Of a stretch of 64,000 nucleotides of DNA, positions 12,636 through 23,324 are shown one piece after another. The notes under the pieces were generated by a model, which saw only the letters and a program-made list of their open reading frames with translations, did not search any database and was not told where the DNA came from. A program made the translations under genes and the position numbers. Each line of letters starts with the position of its first letter. The stretch's first letter is position 1. Source of the stretch: Chrysemys picta bellii (Eukaryota > Chordata > Testudines > Emydidae); assembly GCF_011386835.1 (NCBI RefSeq), contig NC_088809.1:22637067-22701066 (forward strand). The letters are read 5' to 3'.

Positions 12636-12975
12636 TACTAGTTAATCTTAACTATGGTAAACAAGCTGTTGACGCTATTAGGATACTACATAACTAAGGG
12701 TATGGCTACACTTAAAACGCTACAACAGAACATTTGCCACATTTGCCTTCAATGGGCCATCTCGTGTGCAGGACAAGCACTTTACCTTAATTAATGCTTC
12801 TTCGCTGTTTGGTGAGTTACACCGTTACAGAGGTTTACAATGCAAACAAACACTCAATGTAACTTTAGACCATCGGCTGCAGATATTAGAAGTAAGATTA
12901 ATACGTGCAGCATCCCACAAGCATTCCATAAAATCTAAACACTAAACACATTCTTATCAACATTAGTATCTGTTT

Positions 12976-13290
12976 TCACGACACAGGTGAGCCGGTTCCG
13001 GCTCTGCATTTGTCAATGTTCAGTGAAGCCTTGGGTGCGGGCACAATCTGGCACCTAGTCTGCCAGTGCCACAGGGCGTTCTCAGGGAGGCCTTGCAGAA
13101 ATTGCTCCAGCATTATGGAGTCCGTGGTTTGACCCACACTCTGCATATCAGGCTTTAACCAGTGGGTAGCCCAATCTTTTTGGGCGAACGTCCTGGGCCA
13201 TACAACTCCCGCCACCTGGCAGCCTGGAACGTTTGCCTGTATTTTCGGTAGACAGGCCCATTCGGTCTAACATGGCCGCCTTCACACTGT
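12976..13290 (-). pseudogene. SCAN/gag-capsid-like relic (retrotransposon gag or SCAN exon)
   Basis: The minus-strand frame from 13215 to 12976 includes TFAQKDWATHWLKPDMQ and DSIMLEQFLQGLPENALWHW, matching the SCAN core (W-L-x-P ... LEQFL..LP ... W). SCAN domains derive from the capsid of a Gmr1-like gypsy retrotransposon, so this may be old gag or a SCAN exon relic. Upstream on the minus strand, in another frame, YRQTFQAARW fits the region before the core. No splice sites or downstream partner domain are visible. Confidence 0.5.
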
Positions 13291-13904
13291 CAACTTCACT
13301 GGCCTGTCTCCTCATGACCCCAGTGTGTTAGGTGTAGTGAGTGTGTCAGGCCCGACAAGAGTTGCTGACACAGCAGTGACTCACCGATGGGCCTCTGTGT
13401 TACCCCCATCACTAACACCAATGCAGTGTCATGCAGCCAGGCATTTACAGCGCTTCTCTAACTTTCCCACAGGACCAGAGGCCTCCTCCCTTGAGAGCAT
13501 TGAACACGCTAGCCCACTCCTCCCTCTCCTCGTCTTTCTTATACCCCTCAGCTGTTCATCCACCCTCCCAGCCTCATAAGGTAGTTAGCTGCATTTCCCC
13601 GCCTCAGCCTTCTCCAGGGGAGCTGAGAGCTGCCTCAGCGAGCAGCGTGCTGGCTTGCCTGCTAGCTCCCTGCGCTCTGTCATAGCTGGGTTAAAACCAG
13701 TTGAAAATGCGGCGGGAGGAGGGGAGGGAAAGGGAGGTGTAATTGCCAGCCTTCATCTAAGCTAGTTGTAAGAAGCCAGTATGCGCCTTTATAGAAGCAG
13801 GTAGATGAAACAAAACGGGGGCCCCAACCAAAACGCAGGCACTTGTCACCAGCCAAAACAAAGAGACATGCAAGGCAACTCAGCAATTTGAACTATGTGG
13901 GCAG

Positions 13905-14275
13905 ATGGCTTTGCTAGGTATTGTTTTAGTAGGGGTACGTGTGAAAGAGAGAAAAATAGACAACAAAGAGATACCAAGAAGGAGCAGAAAGACAAAGAAT
14001 ATAGCCTGGTCAGGCACTGGGAGCATGGACTTAAGAAAAAGCCTAGATAGAGAATTTTTTGGGCAGAGTGCTGGCTGGAAAGGGGCTTGCAACTGCGTGC
14101 AAAGGAACTATCTCTTGCTGGGTTTTTTTCTAGCTGCGTTCAGGAAACAGGACTTTGTCCATTGTTTCTAAATAAACAGGACTGCGTCAAAGAAATACCT
14201 GACTCCGTGACCAATTTCTCCTCCAAACTGATACAACCTCCTAGACCCCAAACTTTGGTTACCCGCTGGGGTCTA
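13905..14275 (+). repeat. Probable LTR 3' part, old endogenous retroelement
   Basis: It has ggaaacaggactttgtccat, an AATAAA (14170) and then gtgaccaatttctcctccaa and cccaaactttggtta. The same order of blocks occurs at 26320-26580. Nothing coding is seen. Confidence 0.45.
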
Positions 14276-14279
14276 AAAT

Positions 14280-15470
14280 GGATACCAATACTCTACAGTA
14301 CTGGTGCTATCCTAGCTCCTGGCAGCTTTTTCTTCCCCAGAAATTCCCCTCGCCAAAGTGACTCCGTAAATGTGCCTTGTATTACTCGGCAGAGCCACTC
14401 CCTGCATGAGTCAGAGCTTCTGACAGTAGTGAAAATAGCCACGCTTTCCCTGGGTTTTGCTCCTGCTACCAGTGGTGCCAACCCAGCTCAGAGCGCATCC
14501 GTTGGATTCCTTTCTGGCTCACAACTCAGCAACTGAGGAGTTAGCTAAGCTCCAATTGCCAAGTGCTTCTTGGAGTGACACCTTTCTACCACGTGCAGGG
14601 ATTTCCCAACCCTCCCTCCCCCCCCGAATGTCCCCAACACCCCCCAGTGGTCAACTAATTACATGCAGTGTTGGAAATTTGAATGGAAATTGAAACATTC
14701 ATACACTCTTTAAAAGCATAGGCAGTGTATGAGAAAATACTTGTACCTGAAAAAGTACAATAGGTGTGAAGAGTCTGAACAACGCCTAGCTTCTTCACAC
14801 AGTTTGTTGTTTTTCCCTGACAATGTTGGCACATTCGTTTCAGCAATGTTGGCAATTTCAAATGAGGATTTGTAAGGAAGGGCAGAATGAGCTCTCCCAT
14901 GACAGCTAGTGATGAGCTGGGGCGGGGGGAAGGCTTCAGGGCCAGACTGTATTTACATGAACTCACCTACTCTGCCTAGGTATCCCGCAGACAGACAAAT
15001 CACTTTAGTATCGAATGTGGGGGTCTTGCCGTTGTTCTCCTTATTGCATGAGTAAAGGGCAGCAGAACTGTGCTTAGCCTGCCTGCTTGACGGGGGTCAC
15101 TCTCAAGCCTTATTTTTTGCCAGGGCTGAGCCCCGGCGTATCTAGGCTCGGCAGTTCACAGCCCCGGGACCTCTGGGCTTGCCACATCCGTTATGAAAGT
15201 AACAAACTTGCTTGAGCCCTAGCACCGCTTTCATTACAACTTAAGCGCTGGTCTCCCTCAACTGAACTGCACTCGCTAAGCCAGGGGTTTGGATGGCAGA
15301 TCCCAGTGGAGGGATGGGGGGCACAGGGGTTTTGCTTGGTGGTGTGGGCTGTGCCTAAGAGTCACGGGCACTATTTGACCACCCCCCTCCCCTGTTTAAA
15401 AATAGAGCTTACTAGGCTCCATAGAGAGTTTTTTGGTTTGTTAAGTGACCACTAGAGCTGAAATCGCTGC
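14280..15470. other. Gene-free stretch before the full-length CR1
   Basis: No frame with recognisable similarity is seen; frames such as 14087-14536 have no conserved pattern. Confidence 0.5.
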
Positions 15471-15761
15471 TAATCAGGTCTAAGTGCTTAGACCTGCTGC
15501 GGGACAGTGTTTCCGTGGAAGAGACGGCCCGGCCTGCACTCACTGTGAGGTTCCCCCACTGCGAGCTGAAATCACTGAGAGCTGGTGGAACTCAAGAGAC
15601 CGACTCGCAGAGGTCACAGTGGCAGGTGGCAGCAGAAGGTGATGGTGCAGGGCCATTGGCGATGGAGTTGTGGAGTGAACGGTGGCACGACAAACAACAG
15701 TGGCCAGAGAGTGCGGCTGGAGCGAGTGGCAAGCAGCTGGAGAAATGAGCAAGGTGCCTTC

Positions 15762-15822
15762 TCCCCCACACCCCCAGGGGCCTTCTCCCCCACACCCCCA
15801 GGGGCCTTCTCCCCCACACCTT
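15762..15822 (+). repeat. Triplicated 23-bp unit in the CR1 5'UTR
   Basis: The unit ccttctcccccacaccccca with a gggg spacer occurs in about three adjacent near-perfect copies. It sits in the 5'UTR upstream of ORF1, where LINE promoters often carry repeated blocks. A promoter role is only a guess. Confidence 0.75.
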
Positions 15823-15956
15823 TGAACTCTGGGTCTTCACTGACCAAGGCCAACAACTATGAGTGGGGTGCAGTGGAGGGAGAAGGGAGGGGCACATTCA
15901 TTAAAGGAACATGTGTTTGTTGGACTACATTTTAGTGACTTTGCTCCCTGTGTGCT

Positions 15957-17147
15957 GTGTTTCCCCAGTTGCAGAGGGCGCAGCTGAGCAGGCAGGCCCA
16001 GACAACAGCAGCCATGAGCCAAGCCGCAGGGGACACAATGCAGATGATTGCATGCGGCAGCTGCGGTATGTACATGGTCCTAGCGGCAGTGCCTGAACAG
16101 AGGTATGTGTGCATGAAATGCCGCCTAGTAGAGCTGCTGGAAGAAAAGATCCGAGGTTTGGAGATGCAGGTAGGTATCCTGATAGAGTTTAGAAGGGGGT
16201 TCGAGCAGCTGATGGAGCAAAGGCAAGTAGGGGCTGAAGGGGAATCCTCAGGGGTACAGGTGGTAGCAGGGGCTAAGACCTGTGAGGGGGGAATGCCGGG
16301 AGGAGAACAAGGGCAGTGGAAGCATGTGACCGTGAGAAGCAGGCAAAGGAAAAGGAGGGCCAGTGAAGGAGAAATAGAGCTCAGGAACAGGTTTGGGTGT
16401 TTGGAGAACAAGGAAGGGGTGCAGCAGGTGGTAATTGAAGGGGGCAGGGTGAGGAAAAAGAGACGAGCGGCTAGTCCCATAGAAAGAGGGGAGGAGTTGA
16501 TGGAGACAGCACCAATTCTGGGCCCCGGGAGGATACAGGATGGCGTAAGAGGGACTATAAGGGAAAATAGGAACGGACACGGGTTACGACTAGAGGGAAC
16601 AGAGGATAGATTAGTAGATCGCACTGTCACCAGGCACAGGCAGGTTTACGTGATTGGGGACTCCTTACTGAGCAGGTTAGACAGGCCTGTGACCAGGGCG
16701 GACCCAGAGAACAGAAGGGTTTGCTATCTTCCGGGCGCTAAGATACGGGATGTGGACCTGCGGCTGAAAAGGATCCTAAAAGGAGCAGGTAAGAACCCCT
16801 TGATCATCCTTCACGTAGGAACAAATGACACGGCTAGGTTCTCGCTAGAGAGAATCAAGGGAGATTATGCCAGGCTGGGGAAGACACTTAAGGAAATCGA
16901 GGCTCAGATCATCTTCAGTGGGATTCTGCCTGTTCCTAGAGAAGGGCAGCAAAGGGCTGACAGGATTGTGATGATAAATAGTTGGCTAAGGGAGTGGTGC
17001 TATAAGGAGGGCTTTGGGATGTATGGCCACTGGGAGGCTTTCGGGGACAGACACCTGTTCTCACAGGACGGACTTCACCTGAGTAGGGAAGGAAATAGAC
17101 TTCTGGGAGGGAGGCTGGCTCATCTCATCAAAAGAGCTTTAAACTAG
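15957..17147 (+). CDS. CR1 ORF1: zinc-finger-like / coiled-coil / SGNH esterase protein (396 aa)
   Basis: The frame is uninterrupted. The N-terminus has CGSCGMY...CMKCR, a possible zinc-binding Cys pattern, followed by a short heptad-like stretch (LVELLEEKIRGLEMQV). A basic, low-complexity middle follows. The C-terminal third is an SGNH/GDSL-type hydrolase: GDSLLSR supplies the serine block, HVGTND the Asn block and DGLHLS the Asp-His block. CR1 ORF1 proteins bind nucleic acid and carry this esterase, whose role is not settled. A later Met (16014) could be the true start. It is a transposon gene, not a host gene. Confidence 0.85.
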   Translation: MFPQLQRAQLSRQAQTTAAMSQAAGDTMQMIACGSCGMYMVLAAVPEQRYVCMKCRLVELLEEKIRGLEMQVGILIEFRRGFEQLMEQRQVGAEGESSGVQVVAGAKTCEGGMPGGEQGQWKHVTVRSRQRKRRASEGEIELRNRFGCLENKEGVQQVVIEGGRVRKKRRAASPIERGEELMETAPILGPGRIQDGVRGTIRENRNGHGLRLEGTEDRLVDRTVTRHRQVYVIGDSLLSRLDRPVTRADPENRRVCYLPGAKIRDVDLRLKRILKGAGKNPLIILHVGTNDTARFSLERIKGDYARLGKTLKEIEAQIIFSGILPVPREGQQRADRIVMINSWLREWCYKEGFGMYGHWEAFGDRHLFSQDGLHLSREGNRLLGGRLAHLIKRALN

Positions 17148-17276
17148 GAATTTGGGGGAGACGGTTGGGAGATGTCCAGTTAATCTCCGCACCAGATTAT
17201 AACATTGAAAGGGAGGACAATGAGATAAGAACAGATACAGCCAGGGGGAAGAGATTGGACATAAGGGGGGGGGGGG

Positions 17277-20133
17277 ATGGATACCAGACTAATAGGTCAT
17301 ACTAGCAGTACGGTGTCCATATCAAATGGGAGAATGAATGTGAGAGAGGCCAAAAGGCGTAAATTAGGATGTTTATACACCAATGCAAGAAGCCTAGGTA
17401 ACAAAATGGAGGAATTGGAGCTCCTGGTCCAAGAAATGAAACCAGATATCGTAGGAATAACTGAAACGTGGTGGAACGGTAGTCATGACTGGAGCACAGG
17501 TATGGAAGGGTATGTGCTGTTTAGGAAAGACCGGAAGAAAGGTAAAGGTGGGGGATTAGCATTGTATGTCAATAATGAGGTAAACTGTAAAGAAATAATA
17601 ACTAATGGAATGGATAAGACGGAGTCTGTCTGGGCAATACTCACATTGGGTAAAAGAACTACTAGAGCCTCCCCTGGGATAGTGCTTGGGGTGTGCTATA
17701 GACCGCCAGAATCTAGATATGGACAGAGAACTCTTTAACGTTTTTAGGGAAGTAAATACTAATAGGAACTGTGTAATCATGGGAGACTTTAATTTCCCGG
17801 ATATAGACTGGGGAACAAATGCTAGTAACAATAATAGGGCTCAGATTTTCCTAGACGTAATAGCTGATGAATTCCTTCATCAAGTAGTTGCTGAACCGAT
17901 GAGGGGGGAGGCCATTTTAGATTTGGTGCTGGTGAGTAGTGAGGACCTCGTTGAGGAAATGGCTGTAGGGGACAACCTTGGCTCGAGTGATCATGAGCTA
18001 ATTCCGTTTAAACTAAATGGAAAGATTAACAGAATTAAATCGGAGACTAAGGTTTACGATTTCAAAAGGGCTAACTTTAATAAATTAAGGGGACTGGTTA
18101 GGGAAGTGGATTGGACTAACATATTTAGGGATCTAAAGGCGGAAGGCGCCTGGGATTATTTCAAATTGAAGTTGCAGGAGCTGTCGGAGGCCTGTATCCC
18201 GAGAAAGGGAAAATGGTTAGTAGGCAGGAGATTTAGACCAAGCTGGATGAGCGAGCGTCTCAGAGGGGTCATTAAGAAAAAACAGAAAGCGTACAGGGAG
18301 TGGAAGATGGGGGGGATCAGCAAAGAAACCTACCTTATTGAGGTCAGAGCATGTAGAGATGGAGTGAGAAAAGCCAAAAGCCGAGTAGAGTTGGACCTTG
18401 TGAGGGGAATTAAAACCAATAGTAAGAGCTTTTATAGCCATATAAATAGGAAGAAAACAAAGAAAGAAGAAGTGGGACCGCTTAAGACTGTAGATGGAGT
18501 GGAGATTAAGGATAATCTAGGCATGGCACAATATCTAAATGAATATTTTGCATCGGTATTTAATGAGGCTAATGAAAGGCTGAGGAACAGTGGAAGCGAG
18601 ACAGATGGGAATAATGGAGCGGGGATTGACATTACCATATCCGAGGTAGAAGCCAAACTCGAACAGCTTAACGGGACTAAGTCGGGCGGACCGGATGATC
18701 TTCATCCGAGAATATTAAAAGAACTGGCGTGGGAGATTGCAAGCCTGTTAGTGATAATTTTTAATGAATCCGTAAACTCGGGGATGGTACCATTTGACTG
18801 GAGAATAGCTAATGTGGTTCCTATTTTCAAGAAGGGGAAAAAAAGTGACCCGGGTAACTACAGGCCTGTTAGTCTAACATCTGTAATATGTAAGGTCTTG
18901 GAAAAAATTTTGAAGGAGAAAGTAGTTAAGGACCTTGAAGTCAATGCCAAATGGGACAAATTACAACACGTTTTTACGAAAGGTAGATCGTGCCAAACCA
19001 ACCTGATCTCCTTCTTTGAGAAAGTAACAGATTTTTTAGATAAAGGAAATGCGGTGGATCTAATATACCTCGATTTCAGTAAAGCGTTTGATACGGTACC
19101 ACATGAGGAATTATTGGTTAAATTGGAAAAGATGGGGATCGATATGAAAATCCAGAGGTGGATAAAGAACTGGTTAAAGGGGAGACTGCAGCGGGTCGTA
19201 CTGAAAGGTGAACTGTCAGGTTGGAGGGAGGTTACCAGTGGAGTTCCTCAAGGTTTGGTTTTGGGTCCGATTTTATTTAATCTATTCATTACTGACCTCG
19301 GAACCAAATGTAGGAGTGGGCTGATAAAGTTTGCGGATGACACAAAGTTGGGAGGTATTGCCAATTCGGAGAAGGATCGGGATATCCTGCAGGGAGATTT
19401 GGATGACCTTGTAAACTGGAGTAATAGTAACAGAATGAAATTCAATAGCGAGAAGTGTAAGGTTATGCATTTAGGGATAAATAACAAGAATTTTAGTTAT
19501 AAGCTGGGGACGCATCGGTTGGAAGTAACGGAAGAGGAGAAGGACCTCGGAGTCCTGGTTGATCGCAGGATGACTATGAGTCGGCAATGTGACGTGGCTG
19601 TGAAAAAAGCTAATGCGGTCTTGGGATGCATTAGGCGAGGTATTTCTAGTAGGGATAAGGAGGTGCTGGTTCCGTTATACAAGGCACTGGTGAGACCTCA
19701 TTTGGAGTACTGTGTGCAGTTCTGGTCTCCCATGTTTAAAAAGGATGAAATCAAACTGAAACGGGTACAGAGAAGGGCCACTAGGATGATCCGAGGAATG
19801 GAAAATCTGTTGTACGAAAGGAGACTCAAGGAGCTTGGTTTGTTTACCTTAACCAAGAGAAGGCTGAGGGGGGATATGATTGCTCTCTTTAAATATATCA
19901 GAGGGATAAATACCAGAGAGGGAGAGGAATTATTTCAGCTCAGTACTAATGTGGACACGAGAACAAATGGATATAAACTGGCCGTCGGGAAGTTTAGGCT
20001 TGAAATTAGACGAAGGTTTCTAACCATCAGAGGGGTGAAGTTTTGGAACAGCCTTCCGAGGGAAACAGTGGGGGCGAAAGACCTCTGTGGCTTTAAGATT
20101 AAGCTTGATAAGTTTATGGAGGGGATGGTTTGA
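17277..20133 (+). pseudogene. CR1 ORF2: endonuclease-reverse transcriptase, one frameshift
   Basis: The frame is open from 17277 to 17738 and then continues in another frame from about 17700 to 20133 (815-codon open stretch). The first part has the N-terminal APE-type endonuclease blocks (YTNARSL, ITETWW, GGLALYV); after the break come GDFNFPDIDW and SSDHELI, completing the endonuclease. The reverse transcriptase follows, with FKKGKKSDPGNYRPVSLTS, YLDFSKAFDTVPH, SGVPQG and the catalytic KFADDTKL (19327-19350). The break lies around 17700-17715, just after the CYRPP block, and looks like a small indel. No stop codon is seen in the rest, so the copy is nearly intact but cannot make full-length ORF2 without recoding. 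Confidence 0.88.
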
Positions 20134-20592
20134 TGGGATACAGTGATTTTAGTCAATAGGTCAATAACAATGGTCAATGATGGGATATTAAAAGTCACTA
20201 CAGAGAACTTTTCCAGAAGGTCTGGCTAGAGAATCTTGCCCGCATGCTCGGGGTTCAGCTGATCGCCATATTTGGGGTCGGGAAGGAATTTTCCTCCAGG
20301 GTAGATTGGCAGAGGCCCTGGAGGTTTTTCGCCTTCCTCCGCAGCATGGGGTAGGGGTCGCTTGCTGGAGGATTTTCAGCGACTTGAAGTCTTTAAATAA
20401 TGATTTGGAGACTTCAACAGCTGAGTCAAGGGAGAGAATTCTTCCAGGAGTGGGAGGGTCAGCTTTTGTGGCCCGCATCATGCGGGAGGTCAGACTAGAT
20501 GATCATAATGGTCCCTTCTGACCTTAGAGTCTATGAGCCTATGAGTCTATGAGAATGCTAGATTTGTGACTAAGAAACTTATAAAAATATAC

Positions 20593-20806
20593 TCAAAAAG
20601 AACAGGAGTACTTGTGGCACCTTAGAGACTAACAAATTTATTAGAGCATAAGCTTTCGTGGGCTACAACCCATTTCTTCGGATGCGGAAATGGGTTGTAG
20701 CCCACGAAAGCTTATGCTCTAATAAATTTGTTAGTCTCTAAGGTGCCACAAGTACTCCTGTTCTTTTTGAGGATACAGACTAACACGGCTGCTACCCTGA
20801 AACCTG
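20593..20806 (-). mobile_element. Foldback (hairpin) element with exact 14-bp TSD
   Basis: This is the same family as the element at 9975 but in the opposite orientation: the single-copy end (ggatacagactaacacggctg...) is on the right. The arms around gtacttgtggcaccttagag are inverse complements separated by a short loop (about tttcttcggatgcgg). The flanks carry an exact direct repeat ttataaaaatatac at 20579-20592 and 20807-20820. It inserted about 25 bp beyond the tail of the full-length CR1. Confidence 0.85.
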
Positions 20807-20954
20807 TTATAAAAATATACATTTCCTAGTAGGCCAAGATTTTTAAAACCTATTATCTGCCAAGGTCATTATCTCACATTGTTGCTATCTCGAGAGGTCG
20901 TTATCTTGGGGAGCTTCTGTACTAAACGTTTTTATTATATTATAATTAATTTTT

Positions 20955-21208
20955 ACATAAGAACATAAGAACGGCCATATTGGGTCAGACCAATGGTCCA
21001 TCTAGCCCAGTATCCTGTCCTCTGACAGTGGCCAATGCCAGGTGGCCCAGAGGGAATGAACAGAACAGGGAATCATCAAGTGATCCATCCCCTGTCGCCC
21101 ATTCCCAGCTTCAGGCAGGCAGAGGCTCTCAGAGCATGGTGTTGCATCCCTGCCCATCCTGGCTAACAGCCATTGATGGACCTGTCCTCCATGAACTTAT
21201 CTCTTGCT
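20955..21208 (-). mobile_element. CR1 3'UTR fragment (antisense)
   Basis: It begins with the inverted tail cataagaacataagaacggc and carries the 3'UTR complement (gtcagaccaatggtccatct ... aacagccattgatggacc). It ends exactly where hAT transposase sequence starts. Confidence 0.82.
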
Positions 21209-21209
21209 A

Positions 21210-21641
21210 CTCCCAGGCACAACAGCTACAGTTGAGCGTTCTTTTTCCTCATGGAATAGAATTTTGTGTTCTGAAAGAAGTCGCCTTCTGCCTGATCATG
21301 AGCATGGCATGAAGGACTGGCAGTATCGGATGCATGAGAAGCCACTAAAAATGAACGCACTGCATTCAAGAAGTTCATTAACAGAGTTGTGCAAAATTAC
21401 AACAAGAAAGATGTAGATATAGTGCTTCATAGTAGGCTTGTGTAGCCAACTTTAATTTCTGTGATGATTTAAAAACATGAGTTAAAACTAATAAAGTGGT
21501 TGTGAAACATGTTTTAGTTGTTACGATAGTGCCGTACACACACACCCCTTCGCCCTCACGGTCTCACCCCTCATTGGTCCTCACCCCCCTCCCCCATATT
21601 TTTGAACACCCCCCTAATTTCAATCCCTGGGGAAAACACTG
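21210..21641 (+). pseudogene. hAT transposase C-terminal relic and 3' terminus
   Basis: The frame 21204-21416 reads TTATVERSFSSWNRILCSERSRLLPDH, the hAT dimerisation-domain signature (TVERSFS..NRI...ER.RLLP). About 40 codons later a frameshift moves homology to another frame (TAFKKFINRVVQNYNKKDVD). An AATAAA lies at 21490. Downstream, cccctaatttcaatccctgg then ggaaaacactg (reverse strand cagtgttttcc) looks like the hAT right terminus. The 5' part is missing and replaced by an antisense CR1. Confidence 0.75.
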
Positions 21642-23149
21642 ACCCCGCGGCTCTCAGGGCACCACAGGCGTGACTGAGGACAGAACATCAAGACAATGGG
21701 AGTGCCACAGGTGTGTGCCCCTGCTGTGTGCCTCTGAAAGGCACAACCCCCTGCAGTGGAACCAACCAGCTAACAAACAGAATAACTAGTGCACGGGATG
21801 AGCGTAGGGGCCTGCTGGTGACAGAGTGACGATATGCGTGTCTTGCTCCGTGGGGCTCCTACAACTACCGTCCTTCCAGGATCACAGAGCCCGGTGTAAA
21901 TATATGTAGCATGGAGAGAGAGCTATACGGTCACAGGACACATGTGGGCTGTACATTTAGGGCTTAAAACGAGGGTAAGCAGCACCGATGCAAGGCACTT
22001 TTTCCATCAGTGGTAGGGGTTTGGAGCAGCAGAGCTGCGGTGATGTAGCTGCCTGGGTGGCTAAAGCGCTAATGTCAGGCAAGGCCTCAGGAGAGAGTCA
22101 GTCCAGGCTAACTCTGAACGCACAAAGGAATCCATGCGCCATACAGACAGCACAGGCTGTAATTCGCAAGGGTCTCTGCCTCGGTAATGAAGAAATGGCT
22201 TGACTCACCTGGCAGAGACTCAAGGACCGTGAGCCTTGACGCCCCCCGGAGCCTGGGGCATTCGATGTGATCTTCCAGGGACAGGAATTCTGTACAGCCA
22301 CAAAGTGACCCTAATTCTACACTGACCTCTGTGATCACAGGAGACCCAGAGCCCTGGAATGGCTCTCTTCTAGCAGAGCAAGTCATTATTCAAAGTTACT
22401 GACCTGCATTTGGGTCAGTCTTGTATCACCCATCCCGTCCCCTTGCTCCAGAGCCCACCTCCCTCCTGCCACTCCTACTTCAGCCCCCAAGCTCTCTCAG
22501 TTCTCTATAGGCATCACCTGACTCCTTCCCGGCTGGGTCTGATAAACTGACCAGGGCTGGCTGACCCCAGGTCACCTGGCAGGCCACCCCGTTACTGGCC
22601 CTGGTCTTCCTGCCGGGCCTGTGCCCCTCCTGACACATTTGGCTTGGTTCTCTCCCATATGCTGGACACAACTTGCTGTCTGGTGTGATGGAGGGGGCAG
22701 TGGAGGAAGTTCTCTATTGTGCGGGGATGCTGTGAGGCAGGTAGTGAGAACTGGGCCCTCCTGGAGCTGTGCATTGGCAGGGAGGGTGCCCTGGTGCCAG
22801 GCATTGGTGGGGAGGGTCCCCTCTCCCCGTGTGTGTCGGGTTTGTGTTTATACAAGGGCCACTAATGCTTCTGTTTGGTTAAGGAACGTGCCCAGTGGCG
22901 AGTGGCTCCCAGTGGCTTTCAGAGCTGGCTGGCTTGCAGGCTTTCCTGGGCATGTCCTGCTTTGGGAAGAGAATCTTCCCTTCCCCCATCAGCCCTGCGC
23001 TTTGCAGCCCTTGCTGGCCAGACGGCCCAGGTAGTTACCTGTGTGGGGGTCTGACTGCGGGCCATGGAGAGGGAAGGGTCCAGGATTTGCAGTTGCTGGG
23101 GCCCACGAGAAGGAGGGAGAGGGACTGGCAGAGAAGGGAGGGTGTGACA
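21642..23149. other. Gene-free stretch between hAT relic and CR1
   Basis: Open frames (for example 22621-23034) carry no domain pattern, and there are no convincing exon borders. Confidence 0.45.
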
Positions 23150-23324
23150 CTACACCCCATATTTTTTATAGAAATATTGTTATGATATTACAGTATATCT
23201 AAGATATATTTTATACAAAATGGGTCTTGTGAGATATCATTGGAAAGGTTATATTTACTGAATATGATTATCCTATTTGTATGCATCTATTATTTTGGTA
23301 TCTAAAGTTAGGAATATTGACTAT
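23150..23324. repeat. AT-rich interspersed repeat next to CR1
   Basis: A block starting gtgtgacactacaccccata, with aaaatgggtcttgtgagata and tttgtatgcatctattattt. It appears to be the end of a retroelement, ending at the antisense CR1. Class unknown. Confidence 0.35.

Larger units (their letters stand above)
15478..20553 (+). mobile_element. Near full-length CR1 non-LTR retrotransposon
   Basis: The element has a 5'UTR, ORF1 (15957-17147), a short spacer, ORF2 (17277-20133, one frameshift), a roughly 400-bp 3'UTR and a tail of tctatgag-type octamers at 20528-20553, as expected for CR1. The 5' boundary is approximate. The 5'UTR includes a perfect 22-bp palindrome (15475-15496) and a triplicated 23-bp unit (15762-15820). 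It is the only copy here with both ORFs, so it is younger and far more complete than the other CR1 fragments. Confidence 0.9.

Noticed and set aside
15932..16630. 232-codon minus-strand frame
   Set aside because: It is the antisense shadow of CR1 ORF1.
22621..23034. 137-codon frame as a possible exon or gene
   Set aside because: No domain signature, no matching neighbouring exons and low-complexity Trp/Gly/Pro composition.
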